Assembly (NCBI RefSeq): GCF_900110615.1
Contig: NZ_FOEI01000002.1
Span: forward strand, 434,001 to 498,000
From: Flavobacterium urocaniciphilum
GTDB taxonomy: Bacteria; Bacteroidota; Bacteroidia; Flavobacteriales; Flavobacteriaceae
Direction of reading: 5' to 3'
Length of the DNA stretch: 64,000 bases
Part shown: in pieces, positions 15,316 to 23,050 of the stretch
How positions within the stretch are numbered: position 1 is the stretch's first letter
How the letters are laid out: each line of letters opens with the position of its first letter
The notes under the pieces: generated by a model
Seen by the model: only the letters and a program-made list of their open reading frames with translations
Told to the model about the DNA's origin: nothing
The model's database searches: none
Translations under genes and position numbers: made by a program

Positions 15316-16327
15316 AAATCACATTTACTTCCGCTTCAATTTCAATTCCGAATTTTTCTTTAACTGTATTTTGTACATTTTGCGCCACTGCCCAAATTTC
15401 ACTTCCAGTTGCTTTACCGTAGTTAACTAAAACTAATGCTTGTTTGGTGTGAATTCCTGCATCGCCAAAACGTTTTCCTTTAAAACCGGCTTGTTCAATT
15501 AACCAACCAGCAGGTACTTTAACTTGAGTTTCCGAAACAGGATAATGCGGCATTTCTGGATAATTTGCTTTTGCTTTTTCGTAAATTTCAATTGGAACAA
15601 TCGGATTTTTAAAGAAACTTCCGCTGTTTCCTAATTCTTTTGGATTCGGTAATTTGCTTTCACGAATCGCAATCACGGCTTTACTAACATCTTGAATTGT
15701 TGGGTTTTCAATACCCATTTTTTCCAATTCAGTATCAATAGCACCATAAGAAGTGTTCAGTTTATGATTGTTTTTGCTTAATTTGAAAACAACAGATAAT
15801 ATTACATATTGATTTTTCAATTCGCCTTTAAATACACTTTCTCTATATCCGAATTGACAAGCCTCTTTGTCGAAAGTTGTAATTTCTTGTGTTTGGATAT
15901 TCATCGCATCGCAAGAAACAAACGTATCTTTAATTTCTACGCCATACGCACCAATGTTTTGGATAGGAGTTGCGCCAACATTACCCGGAATTAAAGATAA
16001 ATTCTCAATTCCACCATAATTATTTTGGATGCAATGCATAACAAATTCGTGCCAAACTTCACCAGCGTTTCCTTTTACCCAAACGTAATTATCGTCTTCT
16101 TTTACAACTTCAATACCTTTGTTATTGATGTGTAGAACTAATGCGTCGATGTTTTGAGTTAACAACATGTTGCTTCCACCGCCTAAAATAAATAACTTTT
16201 TATTTTGGTTTTCTTTTAATACTTCTGCTAATTCATTTGGAGAATTTACTTCGCAAAATTCAGTTGCAAATGCTTCAATTCCGAAAGTGTTGTATTTTTT
16301 TAACGATTGTTGTTTGGTGATATTCAT
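15314..16327 (-). CDS. murB: UDP-N-acetylenolpyruvoylglucosamine reductase
   Basis: A 337-residue type I MurB (FAD enzyme) that reduces UDP-GlcNAc-enolpyruvate to UDP-MurNAc, the second committed step of peptidoglycan synthesis. FAD-binding motifs GGGSNMLL (~49-56) and IPGNVGATPIQNIGAYG (~112-128) are clear. Domain 3 has the ELGNSGSFFKNP segment with the catalytic Ser, and the C-terminal EIEAEVNVI holds the proton-relay Glu. Length is typical of the E. coli-like class. It sits between two heptad-repeat intergenic elements and is downstream of the rhodanese-thioredoxin gene. Confidence 0.95.
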   Translation of the reverse strand: MNITKQQSLKKYNTFGIEAFATEFCEVNSPNELAEVLKENQNKKLFILGGGSNMLLTQNIDALVLHINNKGIEVVKEDDNYVWVKGNAGEVWHEFVMHCIQNNYGGIENLSLIPGNVGATPIQNIGAYGVEIKDTFVSCDAMNIQTQEITTFDKEACQFGYRESVFKGELKNQYVILSVVFKLSKNNHKLNTSYGAIDTELEKMGIENPTIQDVSKAVIAIRESKLPNPKELGNSGSFFKNPIVPIEIYEKAKANYPEMPHYPVSETQVKVPAGWLIEQAGFKGKRFGDAGIHTKQALVLVNYGKATGSEIWAVAQNVQNTVKEKFGIEIEAEVNVI

Positions 16328-16370
16328 GTTTTTTGTGAATAGTAATTAATGATAATGAAAAGCTATATTA

Positions 16371-16405
16371 CTTGGCTCTTTATACTTTTTACTTTTTTCT
16401 TACAA
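16371..16405. repeat. Degenerate heptad array 3' of the rhodanese-thioredoxin gene
   Basis: Read on the plus strand, CTT recurs exactly every 7 bases at 16371, 16378, 16385, 16392 and 16399 (for example CTTTATA, CTTTTTA, CTTTTTT). The array reaches into the stop codon of the minus-strand gene ending at 16400. On the minus strand it reads as TAAAAAG-like units also found at 23001-23042. Confidence 0.6.
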
Positions 16406-17089
16406 TTGTTTTCTCAAATCTTCTTCAGAAACAAATTCGTTTTTAAAAAAGGTTTGTTTTCCGTTCTTAATAACTATTACAACAGGTAAACCTTGATAAC
16501 CTAATGCATTAAATAACGATTTGTTGGCATCGGCATCAATTCTATGAACGATTACTTTTTCTGCCATTTCTGTGCTGATTTTATCTAAATATGGAGCCAT
16601 TTTTTTACAAGGACCACACCATTTTGCATAAAAATCAATCACAACTGTTTTGTCAGAAACCATTAATTTCTTGTATTCTTCTTGTGTCATTCCCGACCAT
16701 ACGGCATTTGTTCTCGGATTTGCTTTTTCCCAAGCCATATATCCACCATCTAATTCAATGATGTTTTTGAAGCCTAATTCCGCTAAATGATTAGCTGCTT
16801 TTTTACTTCTTCCACCAGACAAACAATATACAAAAACAGGTTTAGATTTGTCTAATGTTGCCACTCCAGCATCAAAATTATCACCGTTCCAGTTTACATT
16901 TTTAGCATCTGCAATTTTACCATTGGCATATTCTTCTGGTGTTCTAACGTCTAAAATTTGTGCTTCTTCTGTTTTTATAATCAAATCTTTAAATTCTGTG
17001 GCATTTATGCTTTTGTAATTTTGACTATTCGTGCAGCTTATTGATAAGAAAAAGATAGCAATTGCTAATATGTTTTTAATGTTTTTCAT
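16400..17089 (-). CDS. Rhodanese-thioredoxin fusion lipoprotein
   Basis: A 229-residue exported protein with a lipobox-like signal (LSIS-C19), so probably a periplasm-facing lipoprotein. Residues ~27-125 form a rhodanese domain with LDVRTPEEYANGKI and the active loop VYCLSGGRS (C89). Residues ~130-229 form a thioredoxin fold with WCGPC (C158, C161) and cis-Pro202 in GLPVV. The fusion suggests persulfide transfer and its reduction in one polypeptide, or a disulfide-handling role; the substrate is unknown. It lies 3 bases after recF on the same strand and is followed by a heptad array and murB. Confidence 0.88.
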   Translation of the reverse strand: MKNIKNILAIAIFFLSISCTNSQNYKSINATEFKDLIIKTEEAQILDVRTPEEYANGKIADAKNVNWNGDNFDAGVATLDKSKPVFVYCLSGGRSKKAANHLAELGFKNIIELDGGYMAWEKANPRTNAVWSGMTQEEYKKLMVSDKTVVIDFYAKWCGPCKKMAPYLDKISTEMAEKVIVHRIDADANKSLFNALGYQGLPVVIVIKNGKQTFFKNEFVSEEDLRKQL

Positions 17090-17092
17090 AAT

Positions 17093-18172
17093 TTAAATAT
17101 TGAATATTTTATAACTTTTATGGGTTTGTTTGATAATGTTTTCTGTTCGATCGGCATGAGTATCGGAAATAAAAATTTGTCCGAATACATCATCATTTAC
17201 CATGTTTACAATCTGTTGAACTCTGAAAGCGTCTAATTTATCAAAAATATCATCAAATAACAAAATTGGTAAGGTTTTCGTATGTTTTTTGATGAAATCG
17301 AATTGCGCTAATTTCAAAGCGATTAAAAATGATTTTTGTTGACCTTGAGATCCAAATTTCTTTATAGGAAAATCAGTAATGTTAAATAAAATATCATCTT
17401 TATGAATTCCAACCGTAGTATATTGAGTAATTCTATCTTTTTGAAGGTTTTGATGTAATAAATTATCTAAAGAATCAAGGTGTAATTGACTGTCGTATTC
17501 AATGGAAACTTTTTCAGCATTTTCCGAAATGATTTCATATAATTCTTGAAAAACCGGTACAAATTGTTCTAAAAACTCTTTTCTTTTTTTGTAAATAACG
17601 TGTCCGAATTCTGAAAGTTGTTCATTATAGATACTCAAATTATCAGCATCAAAAACTTGGTTCAAAGCAAAATACTTTAGTAGTGCATTGCGTTGTTGCA
17701 AGGTTTTCTGATAATTAATTAAGGTGTTTAAATAGGTAACATCAAAAGTAGAAATTACATTGTCGATGAATTTTCTTCTGGTTTCGCTTCCTTCAATAAT
17801 TAAATCGGTATCACTTGGCGAGATAATTACAATCGGAATTAAACCGATGTGTTCTGAAAACTTATCGTAAATTTTTCCATTGCGTTTTAAGATTTTCTTT
17901 TGCGCTTTTTTGTAACTACAGATTATTTGTTCGGTACGATTTTCTTTTTCGAATGTTCCATCGATTACAAAAAATTCTTCACCATGTTTGATGTTTTGCG
18001 TAGAAAGCGGATTAAAATAACTTTTTCCAAAAGCCAAATGATAAATAGCATCTAATATGGTGGTTTTGCCAATGCCGTTTTTACCTACTATAGCATTAAT
18101 CTTGCTTTCAAATTCGAATGAATTATCGGCAATATTTTTATAATTAAGTAAGGATAGCTTTTTTAAAATCAC
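17093..18172 (-). CDS. recF: DNA replication and repair protein RecF
   Basis: A 359-residue SMC-like ATPase that helps load RecA at gapped DNA together with RecO and RecR. The N-terminus [36 protein letters not shown] contains the Walker A at ~30-37. The C-terminal half has the ABC signature-like [17 protein letters not shown] and the Walker [15 protein letters not shown]. Full length. Divergent from the TPR gene at 18309 with a 136-base intergenic region carrying promoter elements for both. The rhodanese-thioredoxin gene follows closely and may be co-transcribed. Confidence 0.95.
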   Translation of the reverse strand: MILKKLSLLNYKNIADNSFEFESKINAIVGKNGIGKTTILDAIYHLAFGKSYFNPLSTQNIKHGEEFFVIDGTFEKENRTEQIICSYKKAQKKILKRNGKIYDKFSEHIGLIPIVIISPSDTDLIIEGSETRRKFIDNVISTFDVTYLNTLINYQKTLQQRNALLKYFALNQVFDADNLSIYNEQLSEFGHVIYKKRKEFLEQFVPVFQELYEIISENAEKVSIEYDSQLHLDSLDNLLHQNLQKDRITQYTTVGIHKDDILFNITDFPIKKFGSQGQQKSFLIALKLAQFDFIKKHTKTLPILLFDDIFDKLDAFRVQQIVNMVNDDVFGQIFISDTHADRTENIIKQTHKSYKIFNI

Positions 18173-18215
18173 GTTATTCGAACTTGAAAAGTGTGTTTAT
18201 TTTTACTTTAGAGTA

Positions 18216-18223
18216 CAAATGTA
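18216..18223 (-). promoter_or_regulatory. -7 promoter element for recF
   Basis: TACATTTG on the minus strand, exact TAnnTTTG, 43 bases before the ATG at 18172. Confidence 0.5.
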
Positions 18224-18276
18224 AGTTCAAATTTTAAAAATATAATAAAAGAACTTTTAAATTTAAATAAAAATTA

Positions 18277-18284
18277 TATTTTTG
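18277..18284 (+). promoter_or_regulatory. -7 promoter element for the TPR gene and ribH
   Basis: TATTTTTG followed by CACCTC, exact TAnnTTTG, 24 bases before the ATG at 18309. The downstream CACCTC is shared with the ffh promoter. Confidence 0.6.
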
Positions 18285-18308
18285 CACCTCTAACAAAATT
18301 TAAGTTAA

Positions 18309-19103
18309 ATGGCAACATATAATAAAAGAGGTTATAAAGCCCCAAAACCAGAAGTAGAAAAAGAACCTGCGTTTGATACAACAGTAGAAGATATTAATGT
18401 AAACGAAAACGAAAGCACAACTGCCGGTGTTTTTAATACATTAGACGAAACTGCAAACAAAACAGAAGAGTGGGTAATTAAAAATCAAAAAGCTATTTTA
18501 GGTGTAATTGGTGCAATAGCAGTTGTTACTTTAGGATATATTTTATTTAACAAATTTGTATCTACTCCAAAAGAGGAAGAAGCATTTAAAGAAATGAATC
18601 AAGCGCAAATGTATTTTCAACAAGCGGTTGATGCTACAGAAAAACAAGATTCTTTATTTAAATTATCTTTAAAAGGTGGTGAAGGAAAATTAGGTTTTGA
18701 AGGAGTTATCGCTGAGTATTCAGGGACTAAAGCAGCAAACTTAGCGGAATATTCTGCTGGTATGGCTTCTTTACATTTAAAAGATTTTAACAAAGCTATT
18801 GAGCATTTAGATAACTTTTCTACTAGTGATGTGAATTTAAAAGCTTTAGCTATTGGTGCAAAAGGTGATGCAAATGCTGAATTAAATAAAAATGAAGAAG
18901 CGTTAAAATTATATGTTGAAGCAGCTAATGTTTCTGAAAATGATTATGCTACTCCAAGATATTTATTAAAAGCGGCTAACATGGCAATCTTTTTAAAGAA
19001 AAATGATGAGGCTTTAGGATATTTAAAAACTATCAAAGAGAAATATGAAACGTCTCAAGAAGGTAGTTCAGTTGATGCTTTAATTGCTACTTTAGAAAAA
19101 TAA
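18309..19103 (+). CDS. Tetratricopeptide-repeat membrane protein (YfgM-like)
   Basis: A 264-residue protein with a charged cytosolic N-terminus (1-57), one membrane helix (~59-80, AILGVIGAIAVVTLGYILF) and a C-terminal helical domain with TPR-like pairs (~95-260; LAEYSAGMASLHLKDFNKAIEHL, DANAELNKNEEALKLYVEAA, NMAIFLKKNDEALGYLKTI). The layout matches YfgM-like ancillary proteins that work with the SecYEG translocon and periplasmic chaperones; that role is inferred from architecture only. Its stop codon overlaps the ribH start (TAATG), so the genes are translationally coupled. Confidence 0.8.
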   Translation: MATYNKRGYKAPKPEVEKEPAFDTTVEDINVNENESTTAGVFNTLDETANKTEEWVIKNQKAILGVIGAIAVVTLGYILFNKFVSTPKEEEAFKEMNQAQMYFQQAVDATEKQDSLFKLSLKGGEGKLGFEGVIAEYSGTKAANLAEYSAGMASLHLKDFNKAIEHLDNFSTSDVNLKALAIGAKGDANAELNKNEEALKLYVEAANVSENDYATPRYLLKAANMAIFLKKNDEALGYLKTIKEKYETSQEGSSVDALIATLEK

Positions 19104-19588
19104 TGGCAACAGAAAATAAAAATTTATCTCAATACGATAAAAACACAATCCCAAACGCGAAAGATTTTCGGTTTGGGATTGTTGTTTCAGAGTGGAACGA
19201 CAACGTTACCGAAGGTTTGTATAATGGTGTAGTTTCTGCATTAACAGATTGTGGTGCATTAACAGAAAACATTACAAGATGGAATGTTCCGGGTAGTTTC
19301 GAATTAATATTTGGAGCACGTCAAATGCATGAAAAATTGGAATTAGATGCTGTAATCGTAATCGGTTGTGTAATAAAAGGTGAAACCATGCACTTTGAAT
19401 TTGTATGTGAAGGCGTTACGCAAGGCATGAAAGATTTGAATTTGTTATATGATGTTCCAACAATCTTTTGTGTGTTAACAGATAATAATATGCAACAATC
19501 TATTGATAGAAGTGGAGGGAAGCACGGGAATAAAGGTGTGGAAGCCGCAATAGCTGCTATTAAGATGATTGATTTAAATAGAAAATAA
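19103..19588 (+). CDS. ribH: 6,7-dimethyl-8-ribityllumazine synthase
   Basis: A 161-residue lumazine synthase, which condenses 5-amino-6-ribitylaminouracil with 3,4-dihydroxy-2-butanone 4-phosphate in riboflavin synthesis and usually assembles as pentamers or 60-mers. Motifs: FGIVVSEWN, NVPGSFELIFGA, VIGCVIKGETMHFEFVCEGVTQG (active-site His in the KGETxHF segment) and PTIFCVLTDNNMQQSIDRSGG. Full length. It starts in a TAATG overlap with the preceding TPR gene and ends in a bidirectional terminator. Confidence 0.95.
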   Translation: MATENKNLSQYDKNTIPNAKDFRFGIVVSEWNDNVTEGLYNGVVSALTDCGALTENITRWNVPGSFELIFGARQMHEKLELDAVIVIGCVIKGETMHFEFVCEGVTQGMKDLNLLYDVPTIFCVLTDNNMQQSIDRSGGKHGNKGVEAAIAAIKMIDLNRK

Positions 19589-19592
19589 AAAT

Positions 19593-19622
19593 AAAAGTCC
19601 CGATTGTATCGGGACTTTTTTA
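19593..19622 (+). terminator. Bidirectional terminator between ribH and the DUF6624 gene
   Basis: GTCCCGAT (19597-19604) pairs with ATCGGGAC (19608-19615), extended by A and T tracts on both sides, between convergent genes. Confidence 0.9.
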
Positions 19623-20207
19623 TTTCGACCAACCTACTTGCTTGCGCCAAATTTCAAATTGTAGTTGTTTTTGTTCCCAATCTGAAGGTGGATTTTCTTT
19701 TTCTATTTTAGCTTCGTTTCTTAAATGCGAGGTTTGTTGTTCTAAAGTATTCAAATGAAGCTTTTTTCTTCTTTCGTTAACTTTGTCTAAATCATCAAAT
19801 GGAGCTGGATTTAAAACTCCATTTTCATCCCAATCAAATTGAGTTCCATATAGTTGAGGTTTGTGTTCGAAAAAATGAATACGATCTTCTAAATAAGCAA
19901 TATGAATTGGGTTGATGTCTTTTTTTTCTTTTTTCATTAACGACAAACACGATTTCATAAAAACGGGTAAGCTGATGGCGTGTTGAATAATTAACCAAGC
20001 GGCATCGTAGGCTTCTTGACCTACTTTTTGAACGGTTGGAAAACCAATTTCTTTGATGATGTGCTTAAGTTTTCGGGCATTATCGATATGGATTTTTTCC
20101 ATTTCTGCATGATAATCTTCCGTTAGTAAATTTTCTTCCAGAAGATGTATCCTAAAATTTAAATCTTTTTCTTTTAATCTAATTATGGCATCGCTATAAT
20201 TCTTCAT
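19620..20207 (-). CDS. DUF6624 family protein
   Basis: A 195-residue protein of unknown function. The segment AYLEDRIHFFEHKPQLYGTQFDWDENGVLNP is the hallmark of DUF6624 proteins, and the preceding VGQEAYDAAWLIIQHA...FMKSCLSLMKK helix pair also fits. It has no signal peptide, membrane helix or recognisable catalytic motif. Its end touches the shared terminator with ribH. No operon partner on the minus strand, so probably monocistronic; I found no good promoter match upstream. Confidence 0.75.
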   Translation of the reverse strand: MKNYSDAIIRLKEKDLNFRIHLLEENLLTEDYHAEMEKIHIDNARKLKHIIKEIGFPTVQKVGQEAYDAAWLIIQHAISLPVFMKSCLSLMKKEKKDINPIHIAYLEDRIHFFEHKPQLYGTQFDWDENGVLNPAPFDDLDKVNERRKKLHLNTLEQQTSHLRNEAKIEKENPPSDWEQKQLQFEIWRKQVGWSK

Positions 20208-20297
20208 AGTTGAAATTTTTTACAAAATACAAAAAAATATGTTATTAAATTATGTTAAGAACATTGCTTTTATGATATTTTTTCATCTTAATTTCAT

Positions 20298-20305
20298 TAA
20301 ATTTG
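20298..20305 (+). promoter_or_regulatory. -7 promoter element for mutL
   Basis: TAAATTTG, exact TAnnTTTG, 32 bases before the mutL ATG at 20338. Confidence 0.5.
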
Positions 20306-20337
20306 TCGTTTAACCCTTTATAACTTATAACAGATTA

Positions 20338-22200
20338 ATGTCTGGAATTATTCAATTATTACCTGATCATGTAGCGAATCAAATTGCGGCTGGAGAAGTG
20401 GTTCAAAGACCCGCTTCAGTGGTAAAAGAGCTTATTGAAAATGCTGTAGATGCAAAAGCAACCGAAATTAAACTTATTGTAAAAGATGCTGGAAAAACTT
20501 TAATTCAAGTCATCGATAATGGTTCTGGAATGAATGTTACAGATGCCCGTTTATGTTTCGAACGACATGCCACATCTAAAATACGCCATGCAGAAGATTT
20601 ATTTGCCTTACATACCAAAGGATTTCGTGGTGAAGCATTAGCTTCTATCGCTGCAGTTGCGCATGTAGAATTGAAAACCAAACAAGAACAAGAAGAGTTA
20701 GGTATTCATATCATCATTGAAGGTAGTAAATTGGTCACTCAAGATGTAGCGGTTTTACCTAAAGGTACCTCTTTTTTAGTTAAAAATCTTTTTTTCAATA
20801 TTCCAGCACGTCGTAATTTTTTAAAATCGGATAATGTAGAATTGAAACACATTATTGACGAGTTTGAACGTGTTGCTTTAGCACATCCTAACATTAGTTT
20901 TACCATGATTAGTAATGGGAGTGAAGTGTTTAATTTACCAAGTTCTAATTACCGCCAACGAATTGTAAATATTTTTGGAGGAAAAACGAATGAAAAATTA
21001 GTTCCTGTTACAGAAGAAACAGAAATTTTAAAAATTAGTGGATTTGTTGGAAAACCAGAATTTTCAAAGAAAAATCGTTCGGAACAGTTTTTTTTAGTTA
21101 ATGATCGATTCATTAAAAGTCCGTTTCTGCATCATGCTATTATGAGTGCCTATGAAGGATTGCTTAAAGATAATAATCAGCCGAGTTATTTTTTATATTT
21201 AGAAGTTCCGCCTCATACGATAGATATTAATATTCATCCTACTAAAACTGAAGTGAAGTTTGATGATGAACAAGCTTTATACGCAATTTTACGTTCTACT
21301 GTTAAACATAGTTTAGGAATGTTTAATGTGGCGCCAGTTTTAGATTTTGAACGCGACGCAACATTGGATGTTCCGTATCATTATAAAGACAAAGTTTTGG
21401 ATACACCAATTATACAAGTGGATAGTACTTTTAATCCATTTGCAATTGAAACTGAACCTAAAAAATCATATTCATCGGGTACTTCAAGTTCATCAGTTTC
21501 TTATACAAAGAATACAATTTCTCAGCCAAGTTGGGAAAGTTTATATACCGATTTAAAGCAGGACACTTTTGAAGTGGCTTCTGTGAGTTTTGAAAACGAA
21601 GTAGTGGCTAGTAAACTTTTTGATGAAGAAATTGTGGAAAGTCAGACTTTAATGTATCAATTCAATAGAAAGTACATAATAAAAAGTATGAAATCGGGCT
21701 TGTTGGTTATTCATCAAAATCGTGCACATCAGCGCATTTTATATGAACAATTCTTAACGAATATTACAGTACTTCATGCTTCTAGTCAACAATTGTTATT
21801 TCCTTTAGAAATTCAATTTTCAAGAGAAGAAATGATGTATTTGAAAGAAATACAGCCTAATTTAGAAGGAATTGGTTTTGCTTTTGAAAAGATGGGATTA
21901 GATGTAGCTGTAATTTCCGGATTGCCTGCTCAAATTGCTGATACTGAAGTGAATTCAATTTTACATGATTTGATTTATAATTTACAAGAAAACCTACCAG
22001 AAGATAGTTTTTCTTTAACCGATAGTATTTCAAAATTTATGGCTAGGAGTGTAGCTGTAAAAACGGGTAAGTATTTAAATACTGCCGAATTAGAAAATAT
22101 AGTAAATGGGTTATTTGCTTGTAAAGATCCAAATGTATCGCCATTTAACAAACCTATTTTTATTACATTAACCACAGAAGATTTAGATAAAAGATTTTAA
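20338..22200 (+). CDS. mutL: DNA mismatch repair protein MutL
   Basis: A 620-residue GHKL ATPase of methyl-independent or methyl-directed mismatch repair. The N-terminal ATPase is complete: QIAAGEVVQRPASVVKELIENAVDA (E31, N35), DNGSGM (60-65), TKGFRGEALASI (93-104). A variable linker spans ~345-420 and a C-terminal dimerisation domain follows. In the C-terminal domain the endonuclease motif DQHA-x2-E-x4-E appears as HQNRAHQRILYE (459-470) and the CPHGRP-like motif as SPFNKP, so the nicking active site looks lost. It heads a probable operon with two rhomboid genes and an EEP-family gene (gaps 2, 59 and 2 bases). Confidence 0.95.
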   Translation: MSGIIQLLPDHVANQIAAGEVVQRPASVVKELIENAVDAKATEIKLIVKDAGKTLIQVIDNGSGMNVTDARLCFERHATSKIRHAEDLFALHTKGFRGEALASIAAVAHVELKTKQEQEELGIHIIIEGSKLVTQDVAVLPKGTSFLVKNLFFNIPARRNFLKSDNVELKHIIDEFERVALAHPNISFTMISNGSEVFNLPSSNYRQRIVNIFGGKTNEKLVPVTEETEILKISGFVGKPEFSKKNRSEQFFLVNDRFIKSPFLHHAIMSAYEGLLKDNNQPSYFLYLEVPPHTIDINIHPTKTEVKFDDEQALYAILRSTVKHSLGMFNVAPVLDFERDATLDVPYHYKDKVLDTPIIQVDSTFNPFAIETEPKKSYSSGTSSSSVSYTKNTISQPSWESLYTDLKQDTFEVASVSFENEVVASKLFDEEIVESQTLMYQFNRKYIIKSMKSGLLVIHQNRAHQRILYEQFLTNITVLHASSQQLLFPLEIQFSREEMMYLKEIQPNLEGIGFAFEKMGLDVAVISGLPAQIADTEVNSILHDLIYNLQENLPEDSFSLTDSISKFMARSVAVKTGKYLNTAELENIVNGLFACKDPNVSPFNKPIFITLTTEDLDKRF

Positions 22201-22202
22201 TT

Positions 22203-22991
22203 ATGTTTAATAATATGACACCGGTTGTTAAGCAACTATTAATCATTAATGTTATAGTTTTTGCTTTGAGTCAATTTATGACTCAGAACTATGATAGTTT
22301 AGCTTTATATTATTTCGAAAGTGAAAAGTTTCGTTTTTGGCAACCATTTACACATATGTTCATGCACGCCCCAATGCCAAATTTTGCTCACATATTGTTT
22401 AATATGTTTGCGTTGGTTTCGTTTGGTTCAGCTTTAGAACATTATTGGGGAGGAAAAAAATTCTTGTTTTTTTATATTGCATGCGGATTAGGAGCTGCAG
22501 CAGTACAAACAGGAATGAATTATTATGAAATACATCAAGTAGTAGATCAATTAAAAATTTCTCCACAAGATTTACAAGTTATTTTTGATACTCCTTTAAA
22601 AGACGTATTTGATTCAAATGGTCATTCTATAGGGAAAGTAGATGAAATATTAACAAAAGCGAATTGTACTCAAGCTGACTTTGATAAACTATCTGTTATG
22701 TATGGAAGTTGCGTTGGAGCATCAGGAGCTATTTATGGTTTACTAGTGGCATTTGCGTTTATGTTCCCATTAGCTGAATTAATGATGTTATTCATTCCTG
22801 TGCCAATAAAAGCAAAATATTTTGTACCGATTATTGTTGGATTAGATTTGTTTTCAGGTACAACAGGTTTTTCAATTTTCTCTGGTGGTGGAAATATAGC
22901 CCATTTTGCTCACGTTGGAGGAGCATTAACCGGCTTTATTTTGATGATGGTTTGGCGCAATAAGAAGTTTAACCATACGAGATGGAATTAG
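22203..22991 (+). CDS. Rhomboid family intramembrane serine protease (first of two)
   Basis: A 262-residue rhomboid, a membrane-embedded protease cleaving transmembrane substrates. Catalytic Ser174 is in VGASGAIYG and His237 in FAHVGGALTG; the HILFN segment (~63-67) supplies the oxyanion-loop residues. Six hydrophobic helices are visible. An unusual soluble insertion of about 55 residues (~110-165, with KISPQDLQVIFDTPLKD and a Cys-containing TKANCTQADF) separates two helices just before the GASG segment. It starts 2 bases after mutL and is followed by a heptad-repeat gap and a second rhomboid gene. Confidence 0.92.
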   Translation: MFNNMTPVVKQLLIINVIVFALSQFMTQNYDSLALYYFESEKFRFWQPFTHMFMHAPMPNFAHILFNMFALVSFGSALEHYWGGKKFLFFYIACGLGAAAVQTGMNYYEIHQVVDQLKISPQDLQVIFDTPLKDVFDSNGHSIGKVDEILTKANCTQADFDKLSVMYGSCVGASGAIYGLLVAFAFMFPLAELMMLFIPVPIKAKYFVPIIVGLDLFSGTTGFSIFSGGGNIAHFAHVGGALTGFILMMVWRNKKFNHTRWN

Positions 22992-23000
22992 TGTTTTAAA

Positions 23001-23042
23001 TTTCAAGTAAAAAGAGCTAAGTAAAAAGTAAAAATATTCAAG
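23001..23042. repeat. Degenerate heptad array between the two rhomboid genes
   Basis: Six contiguous 7-base units, five of them ending in AAG (at 23007, 23014, 23021, 23028 and 23042), for example TAAAAAG, AGCTAAG and TAAAAAG again. It fills nearly the whole gap between the genes ending at 22991 and starting at 23051. Confidence 0.65.
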
Positions 23043-23050
23043 ATATATAA

